A stretch of DNA of 26,225 bases from positions 1-26,225 of the IMG/VR virus record IMGVR_UViG_3300046512_000075. One strand, 5' to 3'. This DNA is from a virus. The notes under the pieces were generated by a model. That model was not told where the DNA came from. It saw only the letters and a list, made by a program, of their open reading frames with translations, and did no database searches. This document shows, one piece after another, positions 6,083-13,792 of this stretch. Numbering within the stretch: position 1 is the stretch's first letter; each line of letters begins with the position of its first letter. The translations under genes and the position numbers were made by a program.

Positions 6083-6490
6083 ATGAGTATAGCCGCTCGC
6101 CTGCGCAGCGTAATCGACGACAGAGGTATGTCTATAAAGGAGGCCTCAGAAGTAGTGGGGATCCCTTACAGGACGCTTCAGAACTACCTTCTGGGCGAGC
6201 GTGAACCCAATGCGAAGGCTATGGCAGCCATTCGCACTCATTTGGGTATAAGTCTGGATTGGCTGCTGACGGGTGAAGGCTCTATGTGTCTGGGTGTTTC
6301 GGCGGATTCGTCGGAAGCGCAAACAAAGAATCAGCAGGAGGAGGCCATTCTTGAGCTGTTCCGCTCGCTTGGAGAGGCCGGTAAGCGGGAGATACAGAGC
6401 GCTGCTGAAGAAAAGAAACGCTTAATGGATGTCGAGCAGCGCCTCAAGGATTTGACTGAAGCCCTTGCCGATACCAAACGGCCAGCATAG
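6083..6490 (+). CDS. Phage repressor, CI/C-type HTH protein
   Basis: This 135-residue protein should keep the prophage silent. Residues 3-66 form an HTH_3/XRE domain: IAARLRSVIDDRGMSIKEA, then the recognition region VVGIPYRTLQNYLLGEREP, then LGISLDWLLTGEG, a hallmark ending of such domains. The rest (about 80-130) is charged and likely a coiled coil for dimerisation. It lacks a LexA-type peptidase domain, so, as with P2 C, induction by RecA self-cleavage is not expected. ATG 6083 is the start that begins the domain cleanly; ATG 6053 (145 residues) lies inside the operator, and neither has a good ribosome site. It is divergent from the early operon and, 281 bases later, is followed by the rex-like cassette on the same strand. 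Confidence 0.85.
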   Translation: MSIAARLRSVIDDRGMSIKEASEVVGIPYRTLQNYLLGEREPNAKAMAAIRTHLGISLDWLLTGEGSMCLGVSADSSEAQTKNQQEEAILELFRSLGEAGKREIQSAAEEKKRLMDVEQRLKDLTEALADTKRPA

Positions 6491-6508
6491 TCTGTACCCA
6501 TTAAGAAC

Positions 6509-6538
6509 GGATCAGTTAGACAGGGAAGCCACTGATCC
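6509..6538 (+). terminator. Inverted repeat after the repressor, possible weak terminator
   Basis: GGATCAGT (6509-6516) and ACTGATCC (6531-6538) form a perfect 8-bp stem with a 14-base loop, 18 bases after the repressor stop. No T-run follows, so a factor-independent terminator is doubtful. It could slow or protect the repressor mRNA, or be an operator-like dyad. Confidence 0.35.
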
Positions 6539-6771
6539 ACTCGCTAGACCCTGTTCTTGGGATTGCGAGTACGCCAAATGGCTTGCCTAAACCTGCATAG
6601 GGACGTGACCCATGTACAAAGTTCTGCCGTTCATGGCCCTGTTATCTTTCGCAAATATAACTATCGTTATTAATAATATATGTCGAGATAAGGGCGCTAT
6701 TGCTAAGGTAATAAGCTAGTGTCTTTTGAAGGCTGATTAATTACTTTGTCATGGATTTTTAAGGTGGTTTA
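6539..6771 (+). other. A/T-rich region before the two-gene cassette
   Basis: These 233 bases between the repressor hairpin and the cassette change from G/C-rich to A/T-rich near 6650 (for example ATTAATAATATATG around 6668-6682). Composition shifts like this often mark the edge of acquired cargo. No clear -35/-10 pair was found, so the cassette may have its own weak promoter or be read from the repressor promoter. A 35-codon frame at 6612-6719 (MYKVLPFMALLSF...) could encode a tiny membrane peptide but has only a distant AGGGA and is not called as a gene. Confidence 0.4.
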
Positions 6772-7728
6772 ATGGCGGTCAAGCAGAAGTCTCTAAATCG
6801 TACGTTGGCACTCAAGCCAATAATTTTTGCGAAAGAAATCGATAAAAAACTATCTGAACTGTTGATTGAGGCTGATAAGGCTTGTGATACGGTCGGTAAG
6901 CGAATGATGCATGATTACGTAATCGGTCCAGATGGCCCGATTCCGGATTACAGTTATTTTTATAATAATTTCGATATCTATGAAAATGGCGCGGTCTTTT
7001 TTGAGGTTTGGTCATACATTCCAGGAAGAATGCCAGCCGGGTTTACTCCCGACCTTACAGCCAAAAATGCAATGTACGACGTTGCTCAGCTTGTAGATGG
7101 GAATGGTAATGCAAAAGAATTAATTCATATTTCTCACGTGTTAATATATAAAAATGCTGCCATAATTGAAGCTACAAAGGGCACTGGTGGCTCTTATTTG
7201 ATTGAGAAATATCTAAATAAGTTGATCCGGGAGCGATGTGTAAAGCGGCCACCTCATGTTGCGTTTACTACTGCAATATCGTCTGACTTGTTTGGGGAGA
7301 TTCAGCAAGGAGGTGGTGCGGTATCTATATCTTTAGGGTTAACCCATGCAAAGCCGGGAAAAGATAATAAAGTAGTTGGCCTGTTATCTGACGCGCACTC
7401 TGTGTTTAGTCGCACTGATCTTGTGACGCTCAGTTGGAGTGCAGGTAGTAATTCGACTTTGAGTGCGGATGAGGTCGTAAGCGAGGCTCGTACAGCCAAA
7501 GACGACGAGCTTGATAAAATTTTTATTAAACTGAAGCATGGCAGTATCAAAGGTCTGTCAAAATATAAAATTACAAACCCCATTGTCGTTAGGGATGCAG
7601 GTGGTCGGAATCCTGACCATAAAGAAGTGAAAGAGACTATGATTGATTACCTGGGGCGCCTGTTGCAACCAGATGCTAAGGGTAAACGCGTGTTAGACGA
7701 TGAGGGTAACTTGATAAATAATGTCTAG
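6772..7728 (+). CDS. Accessory protein A of a rex-like two-gene cassette, unknown function
   Basis: This 318-residue soluble protein has no recognised family. It has no signal or membrane segment and no Walker, HNH or other nuclease motif I can point to. The N-terminal third is mixed alpha/beta; residues 118-152 read HISHVLIYKNAAIIEA, a glycine turn (KGTGG) and a helix SYLIEKYLNKLI; 195-260 has strands then an acidic-basic helix (DDELDKIFIKLKHG). Order and style recall lambda RexA, and size and pairing with a membrane protein also recall Kiwa KwaB. This is architecture, not shown homology. The ribosome site AAGGTGG lies 4 bases before the ATG. Codons are far more A/T-rich than in the flanking phage genes, a sign of transfer. 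It overlaps gene B by 8 bases, so the two are translated together. Confidence 0.7.
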   Translation: MAVKQKSLNRTLALKPIIFAKEIDKKLSELLIEADKACDTVGKRMMHDYVIGPDGPIPDYSYFYNNFDIYENGAVFFEVWSYIPGRMPAGFTPDLTAKNAMYDVAQLVDGNGNAKELIHISHVLIYKNAAIIEATKGTGGSYLIEKYLNKLIRERCVKRPPHVAFTTAISSDLFGEIQQGGGAVSISLGLTHAKPGKDNKVVGLLSDAHSVFSRTDLVTLSWSAGSNSTLSADEVVSEARTAKDDELDKIFIKLKHGSIKGLSKYKITNPIVVRDAGGRNPDHKEVKETMIDYLGRLLQPDAKGKRVLDDEGNLINNV

Positions 7729-8323
7729 GAAATGGCTTCCTGAAGAAATAGTGAACCTTGGGCTGGTAATTCGACAGTTTGGTATTGTCTCGAAAGCCGC
7801 TACAAATCACGTTTGCTCGCTATTCCTCAATTTTGTTTTTTTGATGGCTGGTGGCATTGTTGGATATATGCTGAGCGTCTCTGCTCAGGATAAAATCCTA
7901 GATTCTCTTTTAAGCTTTTGTGGGATAATTATTGGCTTTGTAATTACCGCTATGCTGTTTTCAGGTCGCAATCAATCGGCGGACAAGCTGGGCCTTGAGC
8001 AGGCTAAGGTGTATGCACTCAAGACGAGGTATATTCTAGTGTCTCAGACGCAGACTCTTATCGCGTTTTTATTTTGTGTAGGCTTCAGTTTGTTTGCAAT
8101 TATGTGTAAAAATTCCAATCTGAGTTCTGTTGATTCGCAGTTGGTGTTTGCGCTTGCAATGGGGTATTTTTCTCTTGGAGTTTATCGAACTATATTTTTA
8201 CCTTTTCAAATTTACGATGTTCACTCCTTTGCTCTTGATTCATTGATTCTGGAAAAAGAGGAACAAGCAAATTTGAAGGCGAAAAACGTTATGGATGGAT
8301 TTAAATCAATAAAAAGAGATTGA
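7721..8323 (+). CDS. Accessory protein B, four-helix membrane protein of the rex-like cassette
   Basis: The 200-residue product has four likely transmembrane helices, at about 31-52, 63-82, 109-129 and 139-160. Between helices 2 and 3 is a polar loop (SGRNQSADKLGLEQAKVYALKTRY), and the C-terminal tail is charged (EKEEQANLKAKN, then KSIKRD). An amphipathic N-terminus of 28 residues precedes helix 1. Such a protein would sit in the inner membrane with both ends in the cytoplasm. No family is recognised. Lambda RexB and Kiwa KwaA are also small four-helix proteins paired with a soluble partner, so a channel or membrane effector triggered by protein A is a reasonable guess. The ATG overlaps the end of gene A (ATGTCTAG) and has no strong site of its own. 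It ends 5 bases before the convergent stop of gene D. Confidence 0.7.
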   Translation: MSRKWLPEEIVNLGLVIRQFGIVSKAATNHVCSLFLNFVFLMAGGIVGYMLSVSAQDKILDSLLSFCGIIIGFVITAMLFSGRNQSADKLGLEQAKVYALKTRYILVSQTQTLIAFLFCVGFSLFAIMCKNSNLSSVDSQLVFALAMGYFSLGVYRTIFLPFQIYDVHSFALDSLILEKEEQANLKAKNVMDGFKSIKRD

Positions 8324-8325
8324 TT
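8304..8325. terminator. A/T-rich inverted repeat at the cassette/D junction
   Basis: AATCAAT (8304-8310) and ATTGATT (8319-8325) pair around an AAAAAGAG loop, overlapping the stop of gene B and 3 bases from the end of D. The stem is weak, and the plus-strand tail is only CTTTC. It may help end transcripts from either side. Confidence 0.3.
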
Positions 8326-8328
8326 CTT

Positions 8329-9600
8329 TCAATGGCTTGAGTGGTCCTGCATCTTGCGCCACTCTCGATCCACCGCCCGCTTGGCCGTCTTCTCACTGGC
8401 ATACAACCACCGTAGCCGCCTCGGCTTCGCCTGATCACCCGCCGTAATCGTTTTTTCCTTCCCGGTTTTCGCGTCGCGGTAATACGCGATGATCCCCGTG
8501 TAATCCCCCGTGTTCTCCTCCGCCAAATCCTCAACATTGTCCTCCGGCAACTTGCTCTCCAGCTCCAGGCTGACCGTGTAACCCCCGTCCGCACTCAGGC
8601 TGTGCTGCACATTCCCGCCATACCAAATGATCTCGTCGATTTCCGCCTTCACACCCTGGAGCGTGTACGTCAGTTCGGGAATCAGATCCGGCCGGCCCAT
8701 CGCCAGGGTGTAGCTGAGCGTGGCACTGCCGCGCTGCAACCGCCGAAACTCGGCACGGGCGGCCCGCAGGGCTGACTGCTGGTCGCTGTAGGTATGGCGC
8801 AGGTCCTTGAGATTGTCGCCGCCGCCGGCAATGGCTTCCTGTTTCTTGGCGCTGTTCACGTCGTAGTAGTAAGCGCGCACGCCGTCGTAGCTGTCGCGGT
8901 CGGCTTGCAGGTAGCGGTGCTGGTCGCCGTCGGCGCGGGTGAGGGTGATGTGGGGCAGGTCCATGCCACTGGCGGTCTTGCCGCCACCCGCCGGTAGGCA
9001 CAGCAGGCAGCCGGCCTTGACGCTGGCCACCGCGTCGAATTCTTCGCCCAGGCGGCTGATGAGGTTGGCGTCGGATTCGTTGGCCTGGTCGAGTTGCAGG
9101 ATGGGCAAACCGTCCAGCGCGCCGGCGATGGTGGCGGTGAGGCCGTTGCCAATGGCGATATCGCCCAGGACGTCGCCGAGGGTGGTGTTGCTCCAACTGC
9201 GCTCGCGTTTGGTTTTGAGGCCCTTGCGCAGGTCTGCCGATCGAGCGCGGATGCTGAGCACGTCCGGCGCGCCGCTGTGCTCGGTTTCGTCGACGGTGTA
9301 GGTGCCTTTGTCGACCAGGCCGGTGTCGCTCCAGCCCAACCACAACCGCACCACTGCACCCTTCGGTGGAATCGTCAGCAAGCCGTCATGGTCGCTGAGG
9401 GTGATGCTGAGTTGGTCGGCCTCGACGCCGCGGTTGTCGGTCAGCTCCAGGCTCATCAGCCGCGGGCTGATTATTTGGGCAATGTCCAGGCCGTCGACGG
9501 CGAGCCGGAAGGCCGGCACCGGATAGGCTGCGTCCCGGACGTAGCGCTCTGCGGTGTTGCGCAGGTAACCGGTGACCTTGGCAATCATGGGCTCGATCAC
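8329..9600 (-). CDS. D: Tail protein D (baseplate hub)
   Basis: The 423-residue protein is the GpD family of P2. It was first named a late-gene control protein and is structurally a hub like T4 gp27. It begins MIEPMIAKVTGYLRN and has the typical early segment PAFRLAVDGLDIAQIISPRLMSLELTD, then DHDGLLTIPPKGAVVRLWLGW, and a later HTYSDQQSALRAARAEFRRLQRG. P2 D is somewhat shorter (about 390), so the C-terminal RDAKTGKEKTITAGDQAKPRRLRWLY segment is extra or lengthened; phiCTX-type phages often show it. The start is GTG at 9600, overlapping the U stop as GTGA. It is the last gene of the FI-to-D late unit and abuts the convergent accessory cassette. Confidence 0.9.
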   Translation of the reverse strand: MIEPMIAKVTGYLRNTAERYVRDAAYPVPAFRLAVDGLDIAQIISPRLMSLELTDNRGVEADQLSITLSDHDGLLTIPPKGAVVRLWLGWSDTGLVDKGTYTVDETEHSGAPDVLSIRARSADLRKGLKTKRERSWSNTTLGDVLGDIAIGNGLTATIAGALDGLPILQLDQANESDANLISRLGEEFDAVASVKAGCLLCLPAGGGKTASGMDLPHITLTRADGDQHRYLQADRDSYDGVRAYYYDVNSAKKQEAIAGGGDNLKDLRHTYSDQQSALRAARAEFRRLQRGSATLSYTLAMGRPDLIPELTYTLQGVKAEIDEIIWYGGNVQHSLSADGGYTVSLELESKLPEDNVEDLAEENTGDYTGIIAYYRDAKTGKEKTITAGDQAKPRRLRWLYASEKTAKRAVDREWRKMQDHSSH

Positions 9601-10037
9601 AGTAGGCCCCGCAGGATGTTGACGCCGATGCTGGTACCGGCGCCGAGCAGGTCGATACGGTCATCGTCCGTACGCTTAAGGCTCAGGGTGAACTCAATGC
9701 GCCGCGCCGTACCGTCGGGGAAAAATATGGTCCTGGTTTCGCTGAGACTTTCGATCACCCACAGGCCATAGATCCGCCCGGTGCCCTCGACCATGGGCCA
9801 GGCCTTGCCGGTGTTTGCCATCAGGCGCAGCGAGTCGAGGCTGAGGGCTGTACCGGCCAGCTCGGGGAAGATGATGCCGGGGAGTGTGATGGCGTCTTCG
9901 CCACGGCCAACGAACTGCCGCGCGGGGGCTGCACCGATGCGGTTGTTGCTGGCGTGGCGCCAATCGGTTTGGCGTTGCAGCTCCTGGTAGGCGGCGGTGT
10001 GGAGGCTGAACACGAACATGCCGAGGGCCATCATCAT
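9597..10037 (-). CDS. U: Tail terminator/assembly protein U
   Basis: This 146-residue protein is the P2 GpU family. Recognisable parts are ALGMFVFSLHTAAYQELQRQTDWRH near the N-terminus, GAAPARQFVGRGEDAITLPGI in the middle and GRRI/ARRIEFTLSLKR near the end. GpU acts in completing the tail tube. Three ATG codons follow each other at 10037, 10034 and 10031; the first was chosen for lack of a deciding ribosome site (a weak GGAA lies some 10-12 bases upstream). It lies 5 bases after the T stop and overlaps D by 4 bases. Confidence 0.9.
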   Translation of the reverse strand: MMMALGMFVFSLHTAAYQELQRQTDWRHASNNRIGAAPARQFVGRGEDAITLPGIIFPELAGTALSLDSLRLMANTGKAWPMVEGTGRIYGLWVIESLSETRTIFFPDGTARRIEFTLSLKRTDDDRIDLLGAGTSIGVNILRGLL

Positions 10038-10042
10038 GGTGG

Positions 10043-12718
10043 TTATTCCAGGTCGGAGAGTTTGCTGCGCTGACGCGCTTTCTTTTCGTTTTCGATGCGG
10101 GCCAGAATCGCGCGCAGGCTCTTTTCCAGGCTTTGCATGTCGGTGCCAGGCCCTGCCGTGATGGAGATTTGGTAGGTGTCGTGGCTGTCGTAAACGGTGG
10201 CTGCGGACGATCCGCTGATCGGGGGCGCGTTATCCACAGCAAACGCCGGCATTGCGGTAGCGCCGAGCGCCAGAGTGCCGGCGGCGGTCATCCGCTTGCT
10301 CATACTGGTCATGGCGTCCAGCGGGCCTTTCTGCCCTCCCTCAAGGCCCTGAGTAAGCCCGGCCATGGTGAACCCGCCCAGCTCCGCAAACACCCGCGAC
10401 GGGCTGTGGATGCCGAGTTTTTCCTTGAACCAACCAATGCTGGCGTCTCCGATCGAGCCGATGGCGTTTTTGACGGCGCCGATGCCGGCCGTCAGCCCGT
10501 TGATCAGGCCGTTGACGATCATGCCGCCGAACTCGGTGAAGCGGCCGGGTAGTTCGATGCCCAGGTAACTCATCACGCCGGCGAACGCTTGGTAAATAAG
10601 GCCTAGGGGGCTGAAATTGACCAGGGTGGTGATGATGCCGCCGATCCCACCATCGAAACCCGCTTTGATCTCGGTCCATGCGTTGGCGAAGTAGTTCTTC
10701 ACCGCATCCCAGTTTTTGTATATCAGGTAGGCCCCGCCGGCGAGCGCGGCGACAACGGCGGCGATGATCAGAACGATTGGGTTCGCTGCCAGCCCCCACA
10801 GAGCCACGCCTACGGTGCGCAGGGCGGTCAGCAGGGCGCCGCCCATTGTCGTGGCGACCATACGAACGCCTTGGGCAAACATCGGGAACGCATTGCGGGC
10901 GAGTCCGGTCAGAGTGGGCATCAACCGGCCAAGCATTTTGGTGATGCCGCCACCCTGGAGACCGAACAGGGTCATGCCGTAACGCAGCACCGCGAACGGC
11001 CCCAGCATGCTTGCCATGGTCAGTGCCAAACCGCCGAAAACGAATGCCATCGCGGCAATTGCAGCCACGACCTTGACCAGGCCCCCGGCAAGTTTTGGAT
11101 TCTCCCTGGCCCAAGTGCCGACGCTATTGGCGATCTCGCCCAGCACATTGATCAGGTCTTTCAGGTCAGGCGCTACCGCTGCACCGAACTCAGCCATGGC
11201 GTTGGTGAAACTGCCTTCTGCGGCCTCCATGACGTTGGTGAGGGTGCCTAGCTGTTCATTCACACGGGTGCGTAGGTCGGCTTGAGTTTGCAGCTTCTGC
11301 TGGACTTCCCGATATCCCGCCAGACCCTTGTTCATCATGGCGTCCAGAGTCGACATCGTCTCCGCATCATCCCCGAACAACGTCTGTTTTATTTCTGTTC
11401 GATCGGTATCGTTCAGGCCCTTCAGCTTCTCAATTTGCGCATACAGATTTTCCAGTCCAGCAAAGTTGCCCTTGTCATCCGTGAACTTGAACGACATCCC
11501 CGGTTTAGATTTCGCGAGCGCTTTGTTCGCTTTGTCGACTTTGTCTTGATTCAGCCCCGCTTGGAAAATTTTGCGGAAGGCGTTGCCTGCGGAACCACCG
11601 TCCATAGCTGCCTGGTCCATCATGATTAGCAGCGGCGCCAGTTCCTTTGCAGCATCGATCCCTGACTTCTTGATTACGTCCATCACTGGGGCAATCTTGC
11701 TGAAGCCCTGTAGCATGTTTGTTGGGTCAACACCGGCATAGAAACCACGCTGGATGGTATCCATCAGCCCCATCATGTCTTTTTCGCTGGTACGCGTGGC
11801 GTCCTGCATCTTGGCCGCGAATTCAGCCGCCTCTGTGGCTCCCATATTCAACTGGACGCCGAGGTATGCTGCGGCTTCACCGGTACCACCGAGGATGCTC
11901 TGAGCGCTGATGCCCTGGCGCCGGAGCATCGTCATCATGTTCTGGAAGTCAGCCGTGGTGCCTGGCAAGCGGTCGCCCAGCTTGGTGGCCAGATCCGTGA
12001 TCTTCTGGAAGTCCTCGGAGACCTTGCCGGTGTTGTCCATCATCGACACTTTGAGCTGTGTGGCGGAATCCTCATTGGGCGCAAAGGCCTTCACTGCTGC
12101 AGCTACGGGGCGGCTGGCTGCGTAGCCAACACCCAAGCCGGCGGCGCCGTTCACGGCAAGGTTGCCGGCGGCGCGCTGGGACTTCTCCATTTGGCTACGA
12201 GCCAACGCTGCGCGCTTGTGCTGGGCGCTCAGCTCGGCCATGCGCTTGCCTTGCGTGCTGATGCTGGCGTTGGTGGCGTTGATTTGCTCGCGCAGCTGGC
12301 GCTCATGGGTGCCGAGATTTTTAGTGCTGATGCCGGCGTCGTAGAGCTTCGATCGCAGCCCTTGCAACTGAACGCTCTCTTGCTGGTGCTGCTGCTTGAG
12401 TCGGGTGGCCTCGCGCACTGCTGCCTGGAAGCTGCGGGTCATTGCCCTGGTCGGCGCGTCGGTGGCGGCGAGTTCCTGGCTGAGGGATTTGACTCGATCA
12501 CGTGCAGCAGTGAGCGATGCACCGGTTTGTTCGGCTGCTGCTCGCTGAGCCCGCCAGGCGCTGACGTCTTTTTGTTGGGAGGTGAGTTCTTTCAGGCGGT
12601 CGCGAGCAGCCTTGAGGGCACGCGCTGTCTCGATGCCCCCTTCGCTGATGTGCTTCAGCGGGCGGGTTGCCTTGTCGATGGTACTGAGCAGCACCTGAAG
12701 TCTCAGATCATTTGCCAT
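10043..12718 (-). CDS. T: Tail tape-measure protein T
   Basis: At 891 residues this is the longest structural gene here, and tape-measure length sets tail length; P2 T is about 815, suggesting a slightly longer tail. The N-terminus (about 25-180) is a coiled coil rich in A, R, E and Q (LKAARDRLKELTSQQKD and similar). The tape-measure core domain follows at about 215-430 (EDSATQLKVSMMD, ISAQSILGGTGEAAAYLG). Hydrophobic stretches lie between about 545 and 685 (VVAAIAAMAFVFGGLALTM; NPIVLIIAAVVAALAGGAYLIY), as in phages whose tape measure inserts into the host membrane. The C-terminal FAELGGFTMAGLTQGLEGG repeat type is typical. The ATG at 12718 overlaps the end of E' by 11 bases. Confidence 0.95.
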   Translation of the reverse strand: MANDLRLQVLLSTIDKATRPLKHISEGGIETARALKAARDRLKELTSQQKDVSAWRAQRAAAEQTGASLTAARDRVKSLSQELAATDAPTRAMTRSFQAAVREATRLKQQHQQESVQLQGLRSKLYDAGISTKNLGTHERQLREQINATNASISTQGKRMAELSAQHKRAALARSQMEKSQRAAGNLAVNGAAGLGVGYAASRPVAAAVKAFAPNEDSATQLKVSMMDNTGKVSEDFQKITDLATKLGDRLPGTTADFQNMMTMLRRQGISAQSILGGTGEAAAYLGVQLNMGATEAAEFAAKMQDATRTSEKDMMGLMDTIQRGFYAGVDPTNMLQGFSKIAPVMDVIKKSGIDAAKELAPLLIMMDQAAMDGGSAGNAFRKIFQAGLNQDKVDKANKALAKSKPGMSFKFTDDKGNFAGLENLYAQIEKLKGLNDTDRTEIKQTLFGDDAETMSTLDAMMNKGLAGYREVQQKLQTQADLRTRVNEQLGTLTNVMEAAEGSFTNAMAEFGAAVAPDLKDLINVLGEIANSVGTWARENPKLAGGLVKVVAAIAAMAFVFGGLALTMASMLGPFAVLRYGMTLFGLQGGGITKMLGRLMPTLTGLARNAFPMFAQGVRMVATTMGGALLTALRTVGVALWGLAANPIVLIIAAVVAALAGGAYLIYKNWDAVKNYFANAWTEIKAGFDGGIGGIITTLVNFSPLGLIYQAFAGVMSYLGIELPGRFTEFGGMIVNGLINGLTAGIGAVKNAIGSIGDASIGWFKEKLGIHSPSRVFAELGGFTMAGLTQGLEGGQKGPLDAMTSMSKRMTAAGTLALGATAMPAFAVDNAPPISGSSAATVYDSHDTYQISITAGPGTDMQSLEKSLRAILARIENEKKARQRSKLSDLE

Positions 12719-13171
12719 CGGTGGAGCTCCGCACCCTGGCGCGCTCGCGCCAGTCCATCAGTTCCTTCAGGCCCAACTGATCCATATCAGCCGGTGCCCA
12801 GTGAAAAACCACGGCCAGGTCGGCCATGGCGTCCTCTACGCAACGAGGGATGCGTCCGTCTTCATCGATTTCTGTAACAAAAAACCGCACACCTTGGTTC
12901 CGAGCGCGAACAGATCGGCAGGGTCCATCGATGTGACTTCAATTGCAGTTAGGGTTGGACTGCTGATGCGCGGCACCACCTTTACCAGGCTGTTGACGTC
13001 CATCTGCAACAGCTCGGACAGGCTCACGCCACGCAGTTCGCCCGAGTTGGGTTTGCGCAGGGTAATGCTGTCGATGCTGGTGGTGCCACGGCGGATCGGC
13101 GTGTCGAGGATGACGGTGTTGTCGTCGGCCAGTGGTTTCACGTCGGGTTGTTCGGTGGTTTCGGTCTTCAT
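12708..13171 (-). CDS. E: Tail assembly protein E+E', made by -1 ribosomal frameshift
   Basis: This entry is the fusion: residues 1-98 of E, a -1 shift at TTTTTTG (12884-12878), then 56 residues in the second frame, about 154 in all. The second frame contains the GpE family signature (MADLAVVFHWAPADMDQLGLKELMDWRERARVR broken as AVVFHWAPADM and ELMDWRERA). P2 makes E and E+E' from the same arrangement as chaperones for the tape measure, like lambda G and GT. In the 0 frame the codons are GGT TTT TTG, the exact register needed for tandem slippage. The second frame has no believable start of its own, although GTG at 12890 opens a 60-codon frame. Join: 13171 to the slip, then on to 12708. Confidence 0.85.
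12836..13171 (-). CDS. E: Tail assembly protein E (unshifted product)
   Basis: This 111-residue protein is the P2 E type: a low-complexity acidic start (MKTETTEQPDVKPLADDNT), then ILDTPIRRG, SITLRKPNSGELRGVSLSELLQMDVNSLVKVVPRISSP broken over two strands and a helix, and MDPADLFALGTKVCGFLL near the end. Most ribosomes end here, 13 codons beyond the slippery site. It helps load the tape measure and tube during tail assembly and is not expected in the virion. The ATG at 13171 lies 48 bases after the FII stop, with AGGTG about 10 bases upstream. Confidence 0.88.
   Translation of the reverse strand: MKTETTEQPDVKPLADDNTVILDTPIRRGTTSIDSITLRKPNSGELRGVSLSELLQMDVNSLVKVVPRISSPTLTAIEVTSMDPADLFALGTKVCGFLLQKSMKTDASLVA
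12878..12884 (-). promoter_or_regulatory. -1 frameshift slippery site in E
   Basis: The heptamer TTTTTTG is read as T-TTT-TTG in the E frame, which is the X-XXY-YYZ register. A -1 slip joins E to the E' frame with no intervening stop. The same heptamer is the known site in P2 and its relatives. No stimulatory structure was worked out. Confidence 0.85.
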
Positions 13172-13219
13172 GGGTAAAGCACCTGGTGATGAAAGTGGGT
13201 TAGCGATCGATGCCGGCGA

Positions 13220-13735
13220 TCAAAGACCGATGGCGCTGCGCTGTTTCTCCAGCATGTCGACGCCGCCGACCTTCTCGATGAAATTCAGCAGGTCGATTTC
13301 GATGATGTCTTCGTTGTCGACGGTCAGCTTGTAGTAGCTGCAGGTGGTGGTGATGGAGTGCTCGGTGTCTTCACCAGGTGTGGCGTCACCCATTTCAATG
13401 GTTTCGTGACGGCCGCGAACGGTCACTTCTACGGCGCTGATTTCACCGGTGTCGTCCTGCTGGAAAGCACCGGCGAAGCGCAGGGCAATTCCCGCTGCGT
13501 TGACCGCGCCGAACTGCTTGAGCACGGCCAGGTCCAGGCCGCCCAGCTTCCATTCCAGCTGGATGCCATCGTCGGACATGCCCAGGTCAGCCTTGACCGG
13601 GCCATTCATGCCAGCGGCGCGCCAGGCTTCCATCTTGCGGCCCAGAGAGGGCAGGGTGACGGTTTTGACTTTGCCTTGGTAGCTGCCGCCGTCGTTGAAC
13701 AGGTTCATGTTTTTCAGTTTGTGAGGCATGGCCAT
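13220..13735 (-). CDS. FII: Major tail tube protein FII
   Basis: This 171-residue protein matches P2 FII in length and pattern: MAMPHKLKNMNLFNDGGSYQG, then VTLPSLGRKMEAWRAAGMNGPV, VEVTVRGRHETIEMGD, and HSITTTCSYYKLTVDNEDI near the end. It polymerises as rings inside the contractile sheath. GGAG sits 9 bases before the ATG at 13735. It is the second gene of the FI unit, and a small hairpin stands in the 57-base gap before it. High copy number is expected, and codons are well adapted. Confidence 0.95.
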   Translation of the reverse strand: MAMPHKLKNMNLFNDGGSYQGKVKTVTLPSLGRKMEAWRAAGMNGPVKADLGMSDDGIQLEWKLGGLDLAVLKQFGAVNAAGIALRFAGAFQQDDTGEISAVEVTVRGRHETIEMGDATPGEDTEHSITTTCSYYKLTVDNEDIIEIDLLNFIEKVGGVDMLEKQRSAIGL

Positions 13736-13769
13736 GGCGGGAATCTCCGGGGTTATGGCACAGGGTTAA

Positions 13770-13785
13770 CTCCCCTTGCGGGGAG
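13770..13785 (-). promoter_or_regulatory. Stable small hairpin between FI and FII
   Basis: On the minus strand CTCCCC, loop GCAA, GGGGAG: a 6-bp G/C stem closed by a GNRA-type tetraloop, 7 bases past the FI stop and 34 bases before the FII start. No T-run follows. It may protect or adjust the FI/FII message ratio. Confidence 0.5.
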
Positions 13786-13792
13786 GCCCGGT

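Noticed and set aside
12191-12877. A 228-codon plus-strand frame opposite the start of the tape measure.
   Set aside because: It is antisense to the coiled-coil part of T and to E'; low-complexity shadow.
12708-12890. E' as an independent 60-codon gene starting at GTG 12890.
   Set aside because: The slippery heptamer and the P2 precedent explain the frame as the second half of E+E'.
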